Of a stretch of DNA of 64,000 nt, positions 24,169 through 35,964 are shown one piece after another. Position numbers and translations under genes: made by a program. Source of the stretch: Papaver somniferum (Eukaryota > Streptophyta > Magnoliopsida > Ranunculales > Papaveraceae); contig NC_039368.1 in the NCBI RefSeq assembly GCF_003573695.1, forward strand, positions 13,148,360-13,212,359, written 5' to 3'. Numbering within the stretch: position 1 is the first letter of the stretch; each line of letters begins with the position of its first letter. The notes beneath the pieces were generated by a model. That model was given only the letters and a program-made list of their open reading frames with translations, made no database searches and was not told the DNA's origin.

Positions 24169-25845
24169 TTAAATAGTAAAGGGAACAAAACTGATGGGTT
24201 GACTCCCACGAAGTGAATGATATTTTTTCCCTGCTTGCGCGCAGCAAGTAATCTCAAAAAAAGTGAAGGTGATACACAACAACAACCTTCCAAGCATATA
24301 TGTAAAGTCTGAAAAGTTGGGATCAACCCAACTTACAAGTTCGGGTGCAACTAAGAACCTGCGAAGACTATAATCAGCCAAACACATGTGAAAATCCATT
24401 CCTTGTACCAAACAGTCTGTAGTAATCAAATCATACTTTGTCGAGACAAGTAAATTCACACAAAAAGGTACACATTGTTCAACAATGTTTATTCGAAGTG
24501 CAGACCCTATATCGGGTTCAAGATCAGCTGAAATTTCAATGGACAAACTATCTTCACTAGATATCGGAGGAATCAATGCCCTAGCACTTACAATAGGCAT
24601 CGGAGCATCACACTCAGCAAAATAATCTAAGCATAGATCTAGTGGTCCACGTTCATCAAAAGCAACAACCCCTAAATCTGGTGTTAGGTCAGCAGAAATA
24701 ACATCTGTTGTTAAGTTACCTAAATCACCCATCAAAGGACGCAATGCATTCACAATATCAATTAGCATAGGGTCATTGGAAACTGCAAAATGGGCCAAAC
24801 AAACTGAGATTGGTTCAAAATCAGCAGTCCAAGTTAACTTCCATGTATCAAATGGCTCCACATTCATACATGAACCTTGAGAACTATTATATGGATCAAC
24901 GAAAAATGGACCTACTGCAGCAATAGTTTCATGCATAATGGGATATTTAGAATCAGCAAAATGCAATACCTGACCAGCATCAATCTGTTCAACATTCACA
25001 AAAACATTCGTAGAATCACAAGATGAATGAGCAAAAGTTGCACATAGTGCAGCAACAGTATCATGAGTAGAAGGTTTCTCATTATGATCCTTTATCTCAT
25101 TTGAGTCATTACACTCAACAGTAGCATCCTCTAAATATGCAGGTTCTTTTACATCATAATTATCTGACTTTTGAGAATCTTGGGTATTCTCACTTCCACT
25201 CAAAATTTCTACAAGTAGATCATCATCAGTTTCTTCCTCGGAAGAATAATCAATATACTCTGAGGTACAATCAAATTGGAATTGAGACTGGTTTGGGAAC
25301 CAACTTTCTTCCTCCTCCAACCGTCTAGTCATTTGACCTACTTGATATTCAATGTTTTCTAAGGATTTTTGAGTGGTATGTTGAAGTTGAGATGTTGCCT
25401 GACTAATTTTCAATGTATACAACTTTAAGCTATCTTCCAAGCTCAAATTTCTATAGTCTAAAACCTCATTGTGCTTCCAGTTCACAGATTGTTCACCTGC
25501 CTCATGCAAATAATTATCCCCATGGTATTGGGTTTGGTACATATGTGAATAAATGGAACATGAGTTATTATAAACCTGATTATTGTTTTCACATGACCTC
25601 TGTTTTTCTAGCATCTCTAACCGTCTTTCTAGACTAGATATATTCTGGTCGAAAATCTTAGCATGTGACAAATCATCCCGATGGTAACTTTGGTACTCAT
25701 ATGAATAATCATCAGTTTCATAGTGATGGTGATAAGGATTTTCATACCTGAAACGATTGTGTTCACGGATGTCTTGATATCGTGGTTCATACATGTATTC
25801 TCCGAGAGGCCTGGACTTATCCTCTCGATCAAACATCATCGCCAC
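24169..25845 (-). CDS. 558-aa ORF of the non-autonomous LTR element, unknown function
   Basis: This is an uninterrupted ORF beginning about 140 bp after the primer binding site. Residues 1-60 are rich in Tyr, His, Asp, Arg and Glu. Residues 68-82 and 140-180 are predicted to be helical or coiled; the stretch SLENIEYQVGQM resembles the linker after the capsid domain in Athila-type Gag proteins. Residues 200-260 are acidic. There follow three imperfect repeats about 56-57 residues apart, at 296-315, 353-371 and 409-427, with the pattern FAxxxxPxxxxxxxAxxP. Residues 517-532 form a hydrophobic stretch. I see no capsid major homology region, zinc knuckle, protease, RT or integrase. It could be a diverged Gag-derived accessory protein. 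The long intact frame next to decayed neighbours suggests fairly late selection or activity. Confidence 0.6.
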   Translation of the reverse strand: MAMMFDREDKSRPLGEYMYEPRYQDIREHNRFRYENPYHHHYETDDYSYEYQSYHRDDLSHAKIFDQNISSLERRLEMLEKQRSCENNNQVYNNSCSIYSHMYQTQYHGDNYLHEAGEQSVNWKHNEVLDYRNLSLEDSLKLYTLKISQATSQLQHTTQKSLENIEYQVGQMTRRLEEEESWFPNQSQFQFDCTSEYIDYSSEEETDDDLLVEILSGSENTQDSQKSDNYDVKEPAYLEDATVECNDSNEIKDHNEKPSTHDTVAALCATFAHSSCDSTNVFVNVEQIDAGQVLHFADSKYPIMHETIAAVGPFFVDPYNSSQGSCMNVEPFDTWKLTWTADFEPISVCLAHFAVSNDPMLIDIVNALRPLMGDLGNLTTDVISADLTPDLGVVAFDERGPLDLCLDYFAECDAPMPIVSARALIPPISSEDSLSIEISADLEPDIGSALRINIVEQCVPFCVNLLVSTKYDLITTDCLVQGMDFHMCLADYSLRRFLVAPELVSWVDPNFSDFTYMLGRLLLCITFTFFEITCCAQAGKKYHSLRGSQPISFVPFTI

Positions 25846-25988
25846 AACAATAAAAAGTACCTGAAAAGAAAATTATAAAAGAAAAATATGAAAAAGAACT
25901 AAAAAGAAAATAAAAACAAAAATACACTATGCACATAAACTATGACTAGAAAATTGAAGATACCAATCAGAGAGTATTCTGCAACCAC

Positions 25989-26006
25989 TCCCCGGCAGCG
26001 GCGCCA
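25989..26006 (-). promoter_or_regulatory. primer binding site, tRNA-Asp type (outer element)
   Basis: On the minus strand the site begins TGGCGCCGCTGCCGGGGA, six bases after the LTR. It differs by one base from the complement of a typical tRNA-Asp 3' end (recalled, not searched). Athila-type elements are known for this primer. Confidence 0.75.
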
Positions 26007-26012
26007 AAAACT

Positions 26013-29000
26013 TGATGGGTCGGAAGACCGACTTTGTTTATCCGCAAGTGCATGGTGTCGAAAATGTGGACAACGGTAAATGTGGTTCGTTCCCACGAGG
26101 AGTGTTTCTAAAATTACTTCTAACTAATACAATCAACTTCCTAATCAATATCAATTCAAGAGGAGATTTTCTGAAATGTATACTAAGAAACAAGCAAATA
26201 AATTGGATGCAAACAAAATTATTAAAGTGAAGAGCAAGGTGAGAAAAGGTTAAGGATCCTGGAATCCTTCGTAGGCTAGGTTTACTTCACGAGAGTCTCT
26301 ATTTTACTCATGTAAAGCGGCAACTCCTGGCTACTTAGACATGGAAGATATGTCGTTAAGAACTATTGATAATAATCGATGAAAGATTTTTTGATATCGA
26401 CCTAAAAGTATAACCCCTAATCAATATGTATACATGGCATACAAAGTAGAAGAGTATCCATAAATCTAATATTCAGGTCACAAATGGATTATCTATAACT
26501 TACCTATGTAGTATACTTGGCATAAAACATGAAAAGATTTATAAGAACAATCCACAAATATGAGATACTCAAACAGAACATTAAGCTTTTGATTTAAAGA
26601 AACTCTTATTCATAAACACAAATGATCTAGCCTACAAGTTCATCCTTTCACCCTAACAATGGTTTAGCAAGTCAGTCATGGCTTTCTCAAAAGCCATAGA
26701 AACTGATAAAGAAAATAAACTCATAGAATTGAAAAACGAGCAGAAATGCTCAAACCCTATTTCTTCCTTGAATACCGCCTTCCCATTTCTTCTCTTAATC
26801 GCTGGATTATATAGCAATCCAGTTCCTTCTCATGCAACGGATGCAGAAACCACCAAAGCACAATCCATTCACAGGCACCACTAAATTTAGGCCCTTAGCA
26901 AACTCCATCAATAACACCTAAGTACATCATTCCCTGACTAGCTAAAGTCCATCGTCCATCCACATCACCAATTCATACCAGCATCATTTCAGCCGACTGC
27001 CTGCAACGTATTAAGTTACTGCACTCCATATCGCTAGCAGCTGTTCAGTCGTCAATGATAACCAATTTCAGTTTGCATACAAACCCCATCTATCTCTTCT
27101 TAATTCCAGCCAAAACACCTTCTTCGCAGCATAATCAAATCAGTAACACTCGGACCCCAACTTCATTTTCTATCTAATCACCACCACTGACTACGATCTC
27201 GACCCTTGGTACTCAGCCATCACAACCAACACCAACTTGAACCTATAGAATCACCACTGTCACAAGTAAAGTACTACAGCTAACTGACCCTCTTGAACAC
27301 CAGCAATCCATAATGACTAAGTGGCCTGACTTGCACTTTCTTTCTCTCTGATATCACCATTAGTCTCAGTTTCAACTGACTCTTTCTGCCTAGATTAATT
27401 GACAAGCCAGATATCGTTCCCACTAAACACCGTCACCAGCTTCATAATTTCAGTCTCAATCAAGTATGTGAACACGGAAATAACGATGGTACCTTCGTGT
27501 CCACAAACAAAGTTCGCAATATAACTAGAGCTTAGTAAATGATAGAATGTAAATAAAACTTGCGATAAGGGAGACTCAGAGCCTTTGGGCTCGTCCTCGT
27601 CTTTCATAATAATGGATATTATGATGAGAATAAATGACAATTAAGTACGAAGAGTAGCGTCTGGAAAGTAAATGGGACACAAATTTACGTGGTTTAGCAC
27701 TAAGGCCTACGTTCACGGGGGTTGGTGTTTCACTATGTATTTCAAGGTTACAAATATAGTCAAATGACTTTGAATGGGGAACGAAGCTAGGAAGGAAATC
27801 GAGCTCATACTTACTCTTACAGTTTCTCTCTCCTGAGCTATCTCTCACACTTCCTCAAATTGGTCCACCTCTTCTCTCTTAGTGGAATTAAGTATTTATA
27901 GGCCTCTCATGTGGGACCCTCTTCTCTGAGACAGCTATTCCTTATCGTCTTGGTTAATACGCTGCCCCGATGCCACCCAACGACATTGTGTAACGATGAT
28001 AGTGCACCTTCTCCTCATCCATAGGATTTTCGACACGTATCCCTAGGTCTATAGCATTTAAGGCGGGTAGTTGGGACAGTCTGCACGCCTTAGACAGCTG
28101 TTGAAGCAGGTGTCAGCTAGACTTCTTCTCCTTCGTCCAATTTGGATCTTCCTTGGGATGATAAAAAATAACTCTGTAGGTCTTTCTTGGTACTTCGTGG
28201 TAGCTAATTCTTCTGGTTCTCTTTGATCCTCTGTCATAGGATCGGTTTGATGATGAATATGTGTAGATGACGGATGCCCATTGAGTGTTAGGACGTGGCA
28301 TCGTATTTCGATGTTCAAGAGTTATATGTCTTCCAAGTGTAATTATTTATCCACGTGGCGGATGATGAATTATGTGTGTACAAAGTACCCACTAAACAGA
28401 TCCATACAATACAAACTTTTCACAATTCCACAATCGACCACCAGAATCCATTCCAGTCGCTGTTATTGAGAAGAAATCGAGATAATATTGAATCTCAACA
28501 CCACAGATCAAGCCCAGCATCGAAGCAATCACCCATTCAAACCTCATGAAAAATCCATCTCATACCTTTTATTCGTGTACCCAAATACTCTCTCGAATCC
28601 CTGGCAACAATATCTATCTTCTTCACTGACCTAACAACATCAACATCCATTTTCTGTACAAACAACCACCACTGCCAGCCCTGATTCAACCCATCTCCAT
28701 TCATTTCACGATCTCCAGCTTCTGATTTTGGGAGAGAATATTTCCATGTGGTGACAGGCAACGGCAACTGCTTGAAATCCCAAAGAAAATGCTTGGAGAA
28801 GGTTGAAGCTCTCCTCTCTCTCGATGAAAACAACGACGATATTTACAAACAAAGTGTGCTGTAAAGTTTGCCACATTTCACCACTTTTACCCCCCTCGTG
28901 CAGCTCACTTGTTGGCAAAGAAAATCATTTCTTTGTTCCATTAACTTCCGTCTAATGAGGCTTTGGTGGTCACCATCATAAAAGTGGACCACGATAATGA

Positions 29001-29215
29001 GGCCCTGTCTCCTTGTTGTCTTCAGTGGCAGTTTAGATGTTAATTGCCGCAAATACCATTTAGCTTATACAATTAGCATTTAGTCGTTTATTCTCCGGGT
29101 GGACGGATTTTACTTGTAGTTCCTGTAAAAGCTCTAAAATATAATTATTAGCGGAATATCGAGACCTAGATAGTATAAATGTGGGTATAAAAGTATCGCA
29201 CTTACGTGCTTATCA
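26013..29215 (-). repeat. LTR C (5' LTR of the outer element)
   Basis: It carries the same ends as LTR A and is flanked inside by the primer binding site. On the minus strand this is the promoter-bearing LTR. Confidence 0.9.
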
Positions 29216-29220
29216 TATGA
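29216..29220. repeat. target site duplication TATGA, right copy
   Basis: Exact match to 1540-1544. It follows the LTR end (...GCTTATCA). Confidence 0.9.
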
Positions 29221-30496
29221 CTCATGTTGTCGTACACTTGGTAGAAGAGGCACATTAATTGGGGCCTGTTCAATTTAGGTGGATGTACCCTTTCAAGAGG
29301 TACAATCATTTAGTCACTGGTATTCTTTTATGAATTCAGTAACTTAAAATACTCGTTTACCAATTGTATGTGTAGGATGATGAGAGTCTACAAGGTTCTT
29401 GGTCGCAACAAAAATTATATAGAAGGCTTTATTACAAAACATTATGGGGTCAATGAAGGAGCGCGTCATTGTGCCGAGATCCTTCCAGATGCGAAACGAA
29501 ATTCTTTTAAGTGTCGTGGAAAGATAGAGAATCCATGTGATGCTTATGAAGGTCCATACCCAGTTGGTTCGCAGGGAAAACCATGTTCATTAACCAACTT
29601 ACAGTATGAACAAGTTCGTTTGTGGATATTGAGACACTCAGATGAAAATACTGAATGGGAAGCGTAAGGAAAACCTAAGTTTGTTTATGTTTCAATCACT
29701 TCATTACACTTTAAAAGTAACCTTCTAACTTTCGTTTTTTTTTCTTTTCTTTCCTTTTTATGTGACAAGAAATACGTTATATATCTTCGTAACTTTAACC
29801 AAACTCGTACGGGAAGGATGAAGTGTTTGGACTACATTCCGTGGCTACAGGAACAACTTGAAGGCAATTCCATGACAGATTTCTGTAGAATGGCAATTGG
29901 TCCTTCCTTATCGTCAGTTTCGTATAGCGCATACTTTGTTAGTGGATAACTTTTCTATACATCCGATGCAGAAAAAGGTTTTATTACACAAAATAGTGAA
30001 GTTACCATGGATGCTTGTACCAGTTTTAGAGCAAGTTCCAGAGATGCCAACCTTGTCGATGATGATACTACATACTACGACATTCTGCAAGATATATTTG
30101 AAGATGACTATGGAATTTTCAAAGAAGTTGTTTTTAACTGTCATTGGGTGCGAATGGAAGACAAAATAAAGGGATCATATGTGGATCGAGATACAAACTC
30201 GAGCTTTGTCAACTTCGAAAAGTTTATGAAGATCTCAAGAGAATCGGACGAGCCATTCGTCCATGCTTCTCAATCTAGACAAGTTTTTTACTGCCAAGAT
30301 GTGACAAGGAAGCATTGGAATTTGGTTTTGGAATTTCCAATACGATCACACCCCAATAAGAACGCTTATGAAGATTCATTTGTCTTTAATGGAGCCGCGA
30401 ATGAAGCTCCATCAATTTCGACAACTGTTGGAGATGATGAGTATTGGGATGGAAATGCTCAGGCCATTGAGGAGTATTGGGATCAATATGCTCAGG
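29221..30496 (+). pseudogene. CACTA TNP2-type transposase, second part (DUF4218/DUF4216-like, broken)
   Basis: The code resumes immediately after the outer LTR element with a stretch matching the family's conserved FFDxMxHLxVHL...GPVQYRWMYPFE region, followed by a likely intron (donor about 29303, acceptor TGTAG at 29375). The exon from 29376 gives the segment around YIEGFITKHYG; further on is RTGRMKCLDYIPWLQE. From about 30007 there is a DUF4216-like segment with DDDTTYYDILQDI, NCHWVRM and DEPFVHASQSRQVFYCQD. An in-frame TAA lies at 29947-29949 and the frame changes between exons, so this is a relic. A donor-like GTAAAA follows at 30496. Together with 555-1539 it forms one gene split by the LTR insertion. 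Confidence 0.85.
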
Positions 30497-32339
30497 TAAA
30501 AATTGTTATTCAGTTCCTTGTTTAGTTTTTTTTTTTTTTTTACCTTTTTTATGTACATGGAGATTTAAACATTGATTCAACTCTTGATGTTGGCCGGAAA
30601 CTACCTGAATGTGGATTGTGGCATATATGCAATCATAATGTTTTGTCCAGGTATGTATCTTTATTAATCTTCTGACCTTGGTGCATACATCCTTTATAAA
30701 TCAGTAACTATAATTCGATATACATGAATAACTTGATTGTCTTCGTAAAACGATATATATCATTCACAACATGGTGTTTTAGATCCTGATAGGGTTGGAA
30801 AGATTGTGCTTATGCTAGGCATATTATCTAGTAAATCTAAGAGGTATTCTCTAGAAATTAGGTATTTGGAAATGGTTGTGAATCTATATCCTGAAATAAG
30901 AATTCCCATTGCTCTCCCTAAAATAAGATATCATTATAAAGTGCAGAAGCAAACTCATTGTCTCATTATCATGTACACAGTTACACCTAATGAGCTTGTA
31001 TTTGTAAAAGTCAAAGAACAATAACCTGATATTATCCTTATATTATATGGTAATGAATGAAAACATGGGTTTACTGAGGGAAGCTGCTAATCATGTTGAA
31101 AAGAGCTGTTAGTTTTTTAAAGAGACCCCTAACCTTGCTCTTGCTACTACAATTTGTCTATCTCATTATATTGTTGTTGCCGCTTGCTTGTCTTCGTAAA
31201 ACTCGATGAATGGTAGATCCTACTTCCTGTTAAAGGGTTACAATGTTTAATATGACACATGTTTGTTTTGCATTATCTCATATATTACTTTGTTCATCTG
31301 TCGTATTTATTGTGAAGATGAAACCAAACATGCTAACAATATATGCTTAACTGATCTATGAGGAATTTGTAATAATATTCACAACTTTGCACTTTTTATC
31401 CTCCTTGAGTTTTTCTATGATTGTTGCTTGTATTTCTGGTATCGGTTCTATAATGATTCAGTGGTTTCCATGGATGAATTTTGTTGTAATAACAACTGGT
31501 TTATTAGTAGGAAGAACAAAACTGTTGAGTTCTTTTGATTATTAATCTTGGGGCCTCTCTGCAATCTTACCTGCAATACCTGTTATCGTTCTTACATTAG
31601 GATTCCATGTATAACCCATTTTGTATCTTGTGCTCGAGATATGTCAAGGTCGTGAATTAATGAACTAGTTACGATTGTGTCTATGTTGGACAGAGGAAGG
31701 TAAAGAAATTGACATCATGTTGGTTCGGATATCCACCTTTATAGATCATTGTCCTCTCATGTGCATGGCATGGTTATTTCTTTTATAAGCATTTTCTTGA
31801 GTATTGTGACCTCCCCACATTAATCAGCTGATGGCCTTTGTTGTGCAGGTACACCATTATGAAGTAGGAATAAGTTCTTCATCATCAACGGAGTTTATAA
31901 TTTTGTTGTTCAATCAATAGTTTTCAGTTCATCATTTTGTAGCCGAATCCAAGAACTTAGTTACTTTTCTTGTAAGATTACACTGCTCAGAACTACAAAT
32001 TTTAATCCTTTTTGTGTAATTTGAAACCAATGAATCAATGAATGTTAAATTGAATGATTATTTGTGTGCAAGTTTAATTTGATTCTCATTTTTATTTGAT
32101 TTGAATTTGGTTTTCATTTGAGTTTCATTTGATTGTCATTTGAATTCTAATTTGAGTTTCATTTTATTCTCATTTGAATTCTAATTTGAGTTTTATTTGA
32201 ATTCTAATTTGAGTTTCATTTGATTCTCATATGAATTTGGTTTTCATTTGAATATCATTTGATTCTCATTTGAGTTTCACTTGTGTTTGATTTCAGATTT
32301 AGTCAGATTCAGTCAGGCCAGACAGCCAATCTGAATCTA
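30497..32339. other. non-coding 3' part of the CACTA element
   Basis: No convincing exon was found. Several short ORFs exist, for example 30806-31024, but none shows a recognisable domain. From about 32085 to 32290 the sequence is a degenerate array of TTTGAATTTGATTCTCA-like units. Confidence 0.4.
32085..32290. repeat. degenerate short-period repeat, TTTGA/TCATTTGA units
   Basis: The motif CATTTGA(G/A)TTT, alternating with TCTAATTTGAGTTTC, recurs more than eight times with variable spacing. It lies just inside the CACTA right end and may be simple-sequence expansion. Confidence 0.7.
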
Positions 32340-32567
32340 TATTTTTTTTTATATTAAGATATATATCTATGACTGATTGAAGTCAATCATGAAGTACTGA
32401 CCGTTAAAGTCGGTCGTTGATATAAGATTTTCAACGACCCGCAGAGACACGTCATAGTTGAAAAAGACGCTCAAACAGCGACCCTTTCTTTGACCGCCAA
32501 AGCAAGTCATTTAACTCGTATATATGACTTGCTTTGTCGGTCGCGAAACTGCTATTTTTTACTAGTG
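32340..32567. repeat. CACTA right subterminal repeats and terminal inverted repeat
   Basis: Several inverted and direct copies of short GGTCG/CGACC-centred motifs, e.g. AAGTCGGTCGTTG and GACTTGCTTTGTCGGTCG, precede the terminal CACTA complement. In this superfamily such motifs bind the element's own transposase subunit. Confidence 0.7.
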
Positions 32568-32579
32568 ACAAGGGTACCA

Positions 32580-33900
32580 AATACACCACAATTTTTTTGT
32601 CTCAACCTATTCAGACACACATTGTATAATCTTTTCGTTCTAATAAAGATTAAAGAATATCTTTAAACAAGGTGATCAATTGTCGTACTAATGAAAATAC
32701 TTTAATCATAATATAAAGACAATTATAATGCATAAATAATGTATCGCGCACACCAGAATTTGTTAACGACAAAAACTACAATTTTGCAGAAAACCCCTGG
32801 GACCTAGTCCAGTTTTGAATACTTAATGAATTAAGATGCTACAAAAAGTAAACCTGCACCTTCGTGTAGACGAGACAAAGCAATCTAAAATCCTAGTTAC
32901 CCAGCTTCAACAGTATTCTTGTTTTGATAACTTCTAGCAGAACCTGAGTTCTCAATAGACGTTAGAATACTAGATATCCTGGAAAAACAGATGTCCTCTT
33001 TAGGACTAGATCTAGTAGATTTTATTAATGGTTCACAATAACTTCTGCTACCAATATTTCAACTGGTAAGACATGACTTGTTTGGATCATATTCCAAAAA
33101 AAAAGGATCAAGACTGTTCGGTAACCAAACTCACTTCAAATCACAATACCTAAATATATGATAAAATCCCAGTTTAGGATCTTCCGTTTTAGATCTGTTT
33201 CCAGATCCGAAACTCCTTGGTTAAGAGATCAATCAAGACAATGACTATAGAAATAATCAATCTTGATTACAAGCTTTATGATAAAATCACAAACAACTTG
33301 TAGATCTCAAAAGACTTATGTTTACCGAAATAAACAACTCTTCAACCAAGTCGCACAAAGTCACACTAAGATCAAAAAAAAACACAAAGTCTTCAGTCTT
33401 CGATTTAATCTTCAAAGTAACAACCTGCAAAACAACTTGATTCCTCTATTGATTTGTCATATAGAACGAAGTCTGTTAACAATGAAAAATCAATAGATCC
33501 ATCTTACAGATCTAGAATCACTTAGATATGTGGTAGTCAAATTCTCAAAGTCTTGAGTGGCCTTATATAGGAATAGAAGTACCATGAAATAATCAAGAAC
33601 TTGTACAGAAGATAACTGACTCGTTAGTTCACAATCAAATCAAAGAAAACTAAAATAAAAATACAATTCTAGTTTCCTACCAATGGTACTCGTAGACGCT
33701 TTTTGATCCCAAAGAAGTCTTTAAACGAACGGACGTAAGAGATTTTCTCCTAATTATGTTACTCTACTCGGCATAGAATTATAGTAATTCTATTTAGCTG
33801 GCTTCACAAAAAACAACAAAGATGAAGTTTTCCTGACTCGTATTAACTAAAGAACGTAAGCACCGTTCACACAGGTTGTATTATGTTTTTTCTAGTGCAC
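32580..33900. repeat. diverged dispersed repeat, copy 1 (LTR-like)
   Basis: It shares ordered blocks with 63228-64000, such as ATACACCACAAT(T/C)TTTTTGT, GGGACCTAGT and TCGGTAACCAA / TTGGTAACCAA. Blocks also occur in reverse orientation at 37810-38430, e.g. GGCCACTCAAGACTTT. It is probably an old solo LTR; no coding part is seen. Confidence 0.6.
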
Positions 33901-35176
33901 CTGTAAAGGGCAGGCATAATCTTTTTTATTTGTTGAATCACTGATTGGTTTTGCATAAATATGAGTTCATGGCTATTTTATAAATCTATTGCCTAAGGAA
34001 TATTTTGATGTAGTTGATATGTAATATTTTGAACACGTATTGATGTCATGGAGGATAATTTTTGCTACAGGTTGTATTGTTATTTATGTAATTATTATAT
34101 TTGCAACATAAATTTTCTATTGGTATGCTATACACGGCCGTTTGAAACGTGGGATATAGGTTAACTTTCTATGCACGTTAAAGTCATGGTTGAGATTTTT
34201 AGGTAATAGTTTATTCTATTATATATCAAGGCCCCGGTTTTTACCACTAGTGTGTGAATAAGGTTTCACGTTAAAAATTGTGCCCCAGTTCCTAAGAAGT
34301 CCCGGCCCCATATTCCTCTGCTGAAAAACTATTAATAATATCCAATAAATTTACTAACAAAAAATAGATAACCTTAAAAAATGAAGATAAAAATATGCTT
34401 GATCTTATAAACTTTTCACATGTTGAATGTATTTATTTTCCTTCACGTCCTCGGTAAACAATAGCACCAAGGCAAAGAGAACCTAAAACAAAAAACTAAT
34501 GTAAGAAACAAGTACAAGTAAGATTAGTTTTTGGGGTTGGGTTTTTACATAGACCTTCGTTGATGAAAAGTAGGAATTTCTTAAGTATTAGCTAGAGAGA
34601 CAAAAGGTGAAGAGAGAGATCCTTATAACTTTATTTTACATACGAGATGTGCTTATTTCTGATATATTTTTCTACTGATATAACTCATACAACTTGTAGT
34701 AATTTCCATTTGTTATGCATGTTTAAGTTTTGAATTATGATTTCAAATGACGGATATATAGTCTTATTTACAACATATTGGTGCGATCTCTATAAAGTCG
34801 TTGCTGATACATTTTTTACTACACTTGTAGTTGGAAGGGATTATGTAAATCAATTAAATATCGAAATGCTGCTCAAAACTATATAAAGAAACTTAAACTT
34901 TTAAGATATAAAATGCAAAATTAAAGGGTAAAATATAGATGATGGTATCCAAAAAAAAAGTATAACATAAAGCTAAAAAAGGAAATCACACGTGAACGAG
35001 GCATCTCAATTGGTCCCTTAACTACCCATATGGATATCCAGGTTAGAGTGCAACACTCTTTTGATGTCCATCGTCTCAGCTGCCAACTCCTCTATCGTAC
35101 GATGTTGTTATTTAAATCCTTCTTCAAGTTCCTTATTTTTTCATCTACCTTCCATCCACCTTTGTAAGAGATTCAA
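33901..35176. other. no gene recognised
   Basis: AT-rich sequence without a supported ORF, terminus or repeat. Confidence 0.4.
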
Positions 35177-35425
35177 CTAACTCCGCATTATATTCAATGC
35201 TAGATAAGGAATTTTTTCAAACCCATGACCAAAACCCTTGATATAACCAGATCTCACACCTAGTACTTTCTTGAATATTTGAGCTTCAGCCAATGGTACT
35301 GGATATTCTATTGTAGGCGCTACTTGAATTTTAAGCATTTTCCCTTGCACAATAAACAATAGAACGTAAGTTACTATGAAGAACAAAATAATAATTTTTA
35401 GAGAAAAATGTTGTAAAAAGATCAT
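35177..35425 (-). pseudogene. fragment of an En/Spm-type ORF (Transposase_24-like)
   Basis: The C-terminal half contains AEAQIFKKVLGVRSGYIKG, matching the conserved end of the plant Ptta/En/Spm accessory protein family. The upstream hydrophobic part does not fit and probably comes from unrelated sequence. No further exons were found. Confidence 0.5.
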
Positions 35426-35964
35426 AAGGAATAAAACTCTTATATAATATAATTTTCCTCGGCTTTAGAAGATTAGCAAACATCTATTTTTGCAGTAGGT
35501 TAACTTGTAGACTTCACATGTTCTCAAATGACGCTGAAGATTCTTTGACAAATTAAATTAATCATAAATTTATACAATAATATACAAAACAACACATACC
35601 ATTTCATATCCATAGATTTCAAAAGGTTTTGATTCAGTACAATGAATATTTGTATTTTCTTCTCGACGGCCTATGTTCAAACCCAAAGGCAATAATCACG
35701 TGTATTATACAATCAAAAATAGATTTTAAAAACACAAAAATGTTGGGCATCAACTTAACATGAAAGTTCTCAGACTCGAACAATGATTTTTTTTCCCAAT
35801 CCTCCTGTTTGACTTGATGATACGGATTTTTACCAATGCTTCCATCTGTTAGAGCACTGCTCGATTGAACCTATCAAGCATTGGTATGTCAAATTTGGTT
35901 ATCAAATTTAGTTCCAAAACTCGGCCGCTTTAATTGCTTATTAAAGTCAACTTCGTTATGTTAG

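Larger units (their letters stand above)
1545..29215 (-). mobile_element. large non-autonomous LTR retroelement (Athila/Tat-like ends), host of the Helitron and Athila insertions
   Basis: It has two LTRs of about 3.2 kb, TG/CA-type ends (TGATGGG...TTATCA), a perfect 5 bp target duplication, and a primer binding site next to the right LTR that fits the 3' end of tRNA-Asp. The polypurine tract GTGTGGGGGAATC lies next to an internal LTR copy. Apart from the insertions, the internal part is only about 2.2 kb and codes for one 558-aa ORF. No protease, reverse transcriptase or integrase belongs to this element, so it must have been moved by proteins of another element, plausibly Athila-like since the primer site and ends are alike. 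A third, partial LTR at 22559-23774 suggests a former tandem arrangement. Confidence 0.88.
1..32567 (+). mobile_element. CACTA (En/Spm) DNA transposon, left end off window, interrupted by nested elements
   Basis: The plus-strand right end reads as the reverse complement of CACTAGTAAAAAATAGC and ends at 32567; CACTA is the hallmark terminal inverted repeat of this superfamily. About 200 bp inside it are short inverted motifs built on GGTCG/CGACC, as is usual for CACTA subterminal regions. Two blocks of TNP2-type transposase code lie to the left, split by an insertion from 1545 to 29215. The left terminus is not visible, so the element probably starts before base 1, but a left truncation cannot be excluded. 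The three bases after the end (aca) would be the right copy of a 3 bp target duplication. Confidence 0.75.
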
